7,757 nucleotides of DNA, from contig NVSR01000028.1 of NCBI GenBank assembly GCA_002401295.1, positions 17,220-24,976 of the forward strand, read 5' to 3'. This DNA is from SAR324 cluster bacterium (GTDB taxonomy: Bacteria > SAR324 > XYD2-FULL-50-16). Under the pieces are notes generated by a model, which was not told the DNA's origin, ran no database searches, and saw only the letters and a program-made list of their open reading frames with translations. The position numbers were made by a program, and so were the translations under genes. The first letter of the stretch is position 1. The number at the start of each line of letters is the position of its first letter. Positions 5,901-7,757 of this stretch are shown piece by piece.

Positions 5901-7757
5901 TGGATTTTAAAGTCCAATTTGCCTCTGGCAGGCAGTTTAAACTGGGGTAAGCTCACAAAACTAATAGCCAAATCCGGTTCAGCGGGCACAACCCCTAAAG
6001 TTTTCTCACTGGCTAACTGGTTGTTTTTCAAACTCAGCTCTTCCGGAGCACCCTGTTGTTCCACTATGGCCAAGACTTGATAGCGCCCTGGTATTGCTTG
6101 TGCTGGAATGATGACGCGCTTATTCCATTGTATACTCCCACCATTTGCCTGCAGCGCTTGAAAACGATCTGCCTCACCCAGGTCCAGGGTAAATCCCTGC
6201 TCATGACGCATTTGGTAATAGACTTTGAATTCTTTACTTTTTTGTTTCCCCTTATTTTTTACCAGAAAATCAAGATAGATATCTTGTCCTGGCTGCACTT
6301 CATCCAACTTAAAGTCTTTTGCTAGCTGTATTTCCAGATCACTGAGTCCATTGAGGCGACGCTGTTCAACCCCAAGCAGCAACTCTTGCCAAAGGACATG
6401 TTCTTCACTGAGCTTCCGTCTGACTCCGGCGTGTTTCAAGTTATTATAGAGTCTGATCACCCTTTGGATACTTTCAAGATCCGGTTTGTCTTGTAAGACC
6501 TCGGTAATGGTATTGAAGGTCAAAAGGCTATTTTGCTCATCCATATTGAAGCTTCCCTGTGTCAAGAGTAAATCTTTGGCTTGGGAGACTTGCTGCAGAC
6601 CGCGACGGGCTTGTCCCATGTAATAATGAACCATGGGAAAATCTTGAGATAAAGAAAAGAGAGATTGAAATGCTGTCAGGGCATCCTTATATTTTTTGCG
6701 TTCCAGTAATTTACTGCCTAAATTATAAAACTCACCAGCGAGGAAAGATTCTTCCGATTGCTTTTTAATGGTGCTCTTGCCCTTTTTGGCGGATGTTTTG
6801 ATCTCCTGGTTCAGCGCAAGTCTGGCTGATAAGGAGACACGGCCTAATGATGCGTTGAGAGTATTTAATGCGGCAGATAGGTTACCCTGTTCGTAAAGAA
6901 CTTTGGAGAGGGATAAAGACAGGTTAAGATTCTCCGGTTCCTGGCTTAATTGGTCTTGGAGAGCCTCAGCGACGGAGTCTGATTCACCTTCCGCAATCAT
7001 CAGAGCAATCATTTGTTGTTGCTGCGTAAAATTCAATTCCTTGAGAGCTTCTGCTCTCCGCAGTACTTGTTGTTGACTGAGGGAAGGATCTCCGAAATGA
7101 ACCAGAAGTTTAGGCTCGCGTCGAATTCGAAGGAAATCCTCCACATAAATTCCATCTAATAACTCGGAAATAGGTGTTTCCACGACTGGGATCAGAGGCA
7201 TCAATCGCAGTAAGTTGGAGGCCTGGCTTTCACCCTTCAAATTTTTTGCTGTCAGGCGATAATAGTAGGTCTTCCCATTGGCCAGTCCCTTATGTTGGAA
7301 GCCCGGCTCAACATTAACGATCTGGTGAGCCTGAGTGAGTTGGGTAAAGGGAGTGTTGCCCCAATAAAGATTATAATCCTCAGTGTTTGGCTGCGCTTGC
7401 CAGGAAAAATCAATCATGCCATCCCCCGTTGTCGCCGTGACTTGTGGTGGTTCCGGGATTTTGATTTGTGGTGCGGCTGGTTTGCTGGCAGGGAGAGTTT
7501 TCTTTTGTTCCCCTGATTCAGTTGTTACCAATGAGGAAGGCAGTCTGGCAGAAGATATCGCATAGGGATCCTTAAATCGACCTTTGGCGCTGTGCGTTAA
7601 CTCCCGGCGCAACCCTTGTTTGGCTTTGAAAAGAAAAAATTTAGCACGTAATTTTTTGTTTGCCCGGCGTTCAAAAACATAGAACTCATTTTTAGCAACG
7701 GAATAGTCAAAAAGCAGCTGTTGATTCCGAGAACTCTTATCAAAAAAAAGTTCATAT
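2948..7757 (-). CDS. Giant FN3/TPR/CARDB repeat protein, 5' partial
   Basis: The frame ends at TAA (2948-2950) and is open to the right edge, giving at least 1602 residues; the true start lies outside the window. Numbering from the TTG at 7612: an FN3-like domain at about 56-140 (W71, a YNLYWG strand, and a YYYRLTAKN strand); TPR-like helices at about 180-420; three CARDB-like Ig domains at about 425-541, 545-660 and 663-782; a second TPR region at about 783-987; four more CARDB-like domains at about 988-1105, 1106-1216, 1222-1335 and 1337-1449; and a C-terminal FN3/Ig-like domain at 1450-1554 ending with a YWRVEAIDQTG strand. Most CARDB-like units show a V/IxNxG strand followed by an (P)GxYxx strand, and several end in an NN pair. 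There is no cysteine in the whole stretch, which fits an extracytoplasmic protein. CARDB and FN3 modules are typical of exported adhesion or scaffold proteins, and TPRs bind proteins. No enzymatic motif was seen. A role as an envelope or surface scaffold is inferred; the precise function is unknown. The signal peptide, if any, is not in the window. Confidence 0.95.
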   Translation of the reverse strand, partial: YELFFDKSSRNQQLLFDYSVAKNEFYVFERRANKKLRAKFFLFKAKQGLRRELTHSAKGRFKDPYAISSARLPSSLVTTESGEQKKTLPASKPAAPQIKIPEPPQVTATTGDGMIDFSWQAQPNTEDYNLYWGNTPFTQLTQAHQIVNVEPGFQHKGLANGKTYYYRLTAKNLKGESQASNLLRLMPLIPVVETPISELLDGIYVEDFLRIRREPKLLVHFGDPSLSQQQVLRRAEALKELNFTQQQQMIALMIAEGESDSVAEALQDQLSQEPENLNLSLSLSKVLYEQGNLSAALNTLNASLGRVSLSARLALNQEIKTSAKKGKSTIKKQSEESFLAGEFYNLGSKLLERKKYKDALTAFQSLFSLSQDFPMVHYYMGQARRGLQQVSQAKDLLLTQGSFNMDEQNSLLTFNTITEVLQDKPDLESIQRVIRLYNNLKHAGVRRKLSEEHVLWQELLLGVEQRRLNGLSDLEIQLAKDFKLDEVQPGQDIYLDFLVKNKGKQKSKEFKVYYQMRHEQGFTLDLGEADRFQALQANGGSIQWNKRVIIPAQAIPGRYQVLAIVEQQGAPEELSLKNNQLASEKTLGVVPAEPDLAISFVSLPQFKLPARGKLDFKIQVKNLGFKKSTPFKLSLLATSQDGEPLLLGESKTMAPLVEKSPALQWSPSFSIPADFQQGDYQFTALIHPAREENNVKNNQTITRFDYQYERPFINLGLLPTQNQDPYSLKPSQIFSSEILLYNRGNIAMDQVVIKYYLQDNQGQLQLLGSQSIKTIKPNDKPLRLEKELPLPLQLSPGSYQVMARVTSADTPFEQATHKNQITLNQIQIQPLIRESHRERDIIALKELLIQKPRELYPYQILLNHYDQMGDQRALVEVAANSLQALPKIQTSEQFNHETQEASKETQGLSELVLKLGESRLQSGQFQDSLQLFELLAIRPDSFLEINHHIGLSQMGLGDYQAAQGSFLRQHQQGPSSKNSEQILAALSKSEELWPLLLAQQALTENNKQPWARIAKPALVEIEQMIRGIREKMNAASFDLDIDIESPTTLTPISPSQKFSLKLLIRNKGTHSSPSGQVMFSLVDGQGNEYNIKSLLSFPSIQGKEHSLQEATFILPPSLTPGKYRMTAQLILEGIDAEPGDNYADTASLYLVDLPDPALIRFNLTPTAIDGEFTFRILGKNHGAGIMSQAKVQLVLFDLKNETRKQLLKILDLERLLPFTESKLLQGVIELPDLSDWEEPAIFAELMTQQREKNKKNNRLVSIEGLRGRTKSFTLFAFDSLKSQIFPGGVLPVQLRLINHKNSVLSGLKADFSLVNERNEINLGSHPIELPAKQHDSKRQQLGVPITLKLKIPDLPLGNYELSVLVQHNQEVQKAQAKALEILQFGQEDLRMEQLYVSKTKLIPGDKLQFRWVAKNLGTGPSSAKRWIAELSGRETLSLGVIEIPVLLPQQRREFKMTQFSLPKDIRFGEYELILRPEKRNNTRQELRFGKKLDVQPIVTLEPFSTQRYTTDQPPRFRWKGQGSFQYRIWFTLDQAQTFTPNEALSLPLKGWTPSSELQPDIATWKVLFLLSENGQKPLYWRVEAIDQTGQRQISRPTQIQFR
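2951..3265 (-). other. C-terminal FN3/Ig-like domain
   Basis: Residues 1450-1554, the end of the giant protein. A strand with PPRFRWKG, then YRIWFTLD, and a closing YWRVEAIDQTGQ strand resemble the C-terminal FN3-like modules that present a substrate- or partner-binding face in many secreted bacterial proteins. No sorting tag (LPXTG, type IX or PEP-CTERM) follows; the chain simply ends at QFR. Confidence 0.55.
3266..4651 (-). other. Four CARDB-like Ig domains, second block
   Basis: Residues about 988-1449. Inner-strand landmarks are LLIRNKG, ILGKNHG, LRLINHKN and WVAKNLG; late-strand landmarks are PGKYRMTA, PAIFAEL, LGNYELSV and FGEYELIL. The fifth unit overall (NHG, KKNNR) and the sixth (no NN close) are the most degenerate, so four domains is my best reading and boundaries are approximate. 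Confidence 0.65.
4652..5266 (-). other. Second TPR-like helical region
   Basis: Residues about 783-987, lying between the two CARDB blocks. The best unit is LGESRLQSGQFQDSLQLF followed by AIRPD, and the next is IGLSQMGLGDYQAAQGSF. The flanks are predicted helical but poorly matching, including a Gln/Glu-rich segment near residues 840-860 that may be a flexible linker. The last helices (residues about 960-987) run directly into the next Ig domain. Confidence 0.7.
5267..6340 (-). other. Three CARDB-like Ig domains, first block
   Basis: Residues about 425-782, three units of roughly 115-120 residues. Shared landmarks are an inner strand (FLVKNKG, IQVKNLG, LLYNRG), a late strand (PGRYQVLA, QGDYQFTA, PGSYQVMA) and an Asn-containing close (LKNNQ, VKNNQ, HKNQ). 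The second unit starts with the typical EPDLAI opening. These are features of the CARDB family (cell-adhesion-related domain found in bacteria). The repeats are divergent at residue level, suggesting old duplications. Confidence 0.75.
6353..7075 (-). other. First TPR-like helical region
   Basis: Residues about 180-420. The clearest TPR unit runs from the LGSKLLERKKYKDALTAF stretch to the SQDFP turn, with the usual small/large pattern (LG at 7-8, Y at 11, A at 20, F at 24, P at 32). A second unit carries LYEQGNLSAALNTL. Several further helices in the region are degenerate. TPR arrays usually mediate protein-protein contacts; the partner is unknown. Confidence 0.7.
7193..7447 (-). other. FN3-like domain in the giant protein
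   Basis: Residues about 56-140 counted from 7612. Proline-rich lead-in (PEPPQV), then the FN3 pattern: a conserved strand-B Trp (DFSWQAQ), a strand-C Tyr (YNLYWG), an E-F loop leucine (GLANGKTYYY) and the closing strand RLTAKNLKGES. A low-complexity Pro/Ala/Lys linker lies just before it, separating it from the basic N-terminal part. Confidence 0.8.

Noticed and set aside
6056..6325. 89-codon plus-strand frame with a hydrophobic end
   Set aside because: It is antisense to the first CARDB-like domain; the Phe/Ile-rich tail comes from Lys/Glu-rich codons of the real gene read backwards.
7610..7612. TTG as the start codon of the giant gene
   Set aside because: The frame stays open and protein-like for 48 codons upstream to the edge, and the only purine-rich site touches the TTG with no spacing.

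Overview
The window is almost wholly coding, on the minus strand only. It holds three genes in one tightly packed transcription unit, read from right to left: a very large repeat protein (2948 to the right edge, 5' end outside the window), an outer-membrane-type protein with a duplicated domain (1316-2929), and a third exported protein (left edge to 1316, 3' end outside the window). The gaps are 18 bases and then a one-base stop/start overlap (TAATG), so the genes are probably co-transcribed and at least partly translationally coupled. I saw no RNA gene, mobile element, CRISPR array, promoter or terminator, and no non-coding stretch longer than 18 bases.

The organism looks like a Gram-negative bacterium with moderate GC (low to mid 40s per cent by eye). 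The evidence is Sec-type signal peptides, a C-terminal region that reads like an outer-membrane beta-barrel ending in phenylalanine, and Shine-Dalgarno sites. The lineage cannot be fixed from this sequence. A deltaproteobacterium-like or related environmental lineage is only a guess.

Region by region: 2948-7757 encodes at least 1602 residues arranged as FN3-like domain, TPR block, three CARDB-like Ig domains, second TPR block, four more CARDB-like domains, and a C-terminal FN3/Ig-like domain. A TTG at 7612 looks like a start but is not one, because the frame stays open and protein-like to the window edge. 1316-2929 encodes a 537-residue protein with a signal peptide, two copies of a CsgG/FlgO/LpoB-like alpha/beta module each carrying one CxxC, and a putative 8-strand-type barrel. 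1-1316 encodes at least 438 residues of an exported protein I do not recognise.

Taken together, the cluster looks like an envelope-associated assembly: a long periplasmic or surface scaffold built of adhesion and protein-interaction repeats, an outer-membrane-anchored partner with two periplasmic modules, and an accessory exported protein. The assembly idea is inference. The domain content and gene spacing are read from the sequence.
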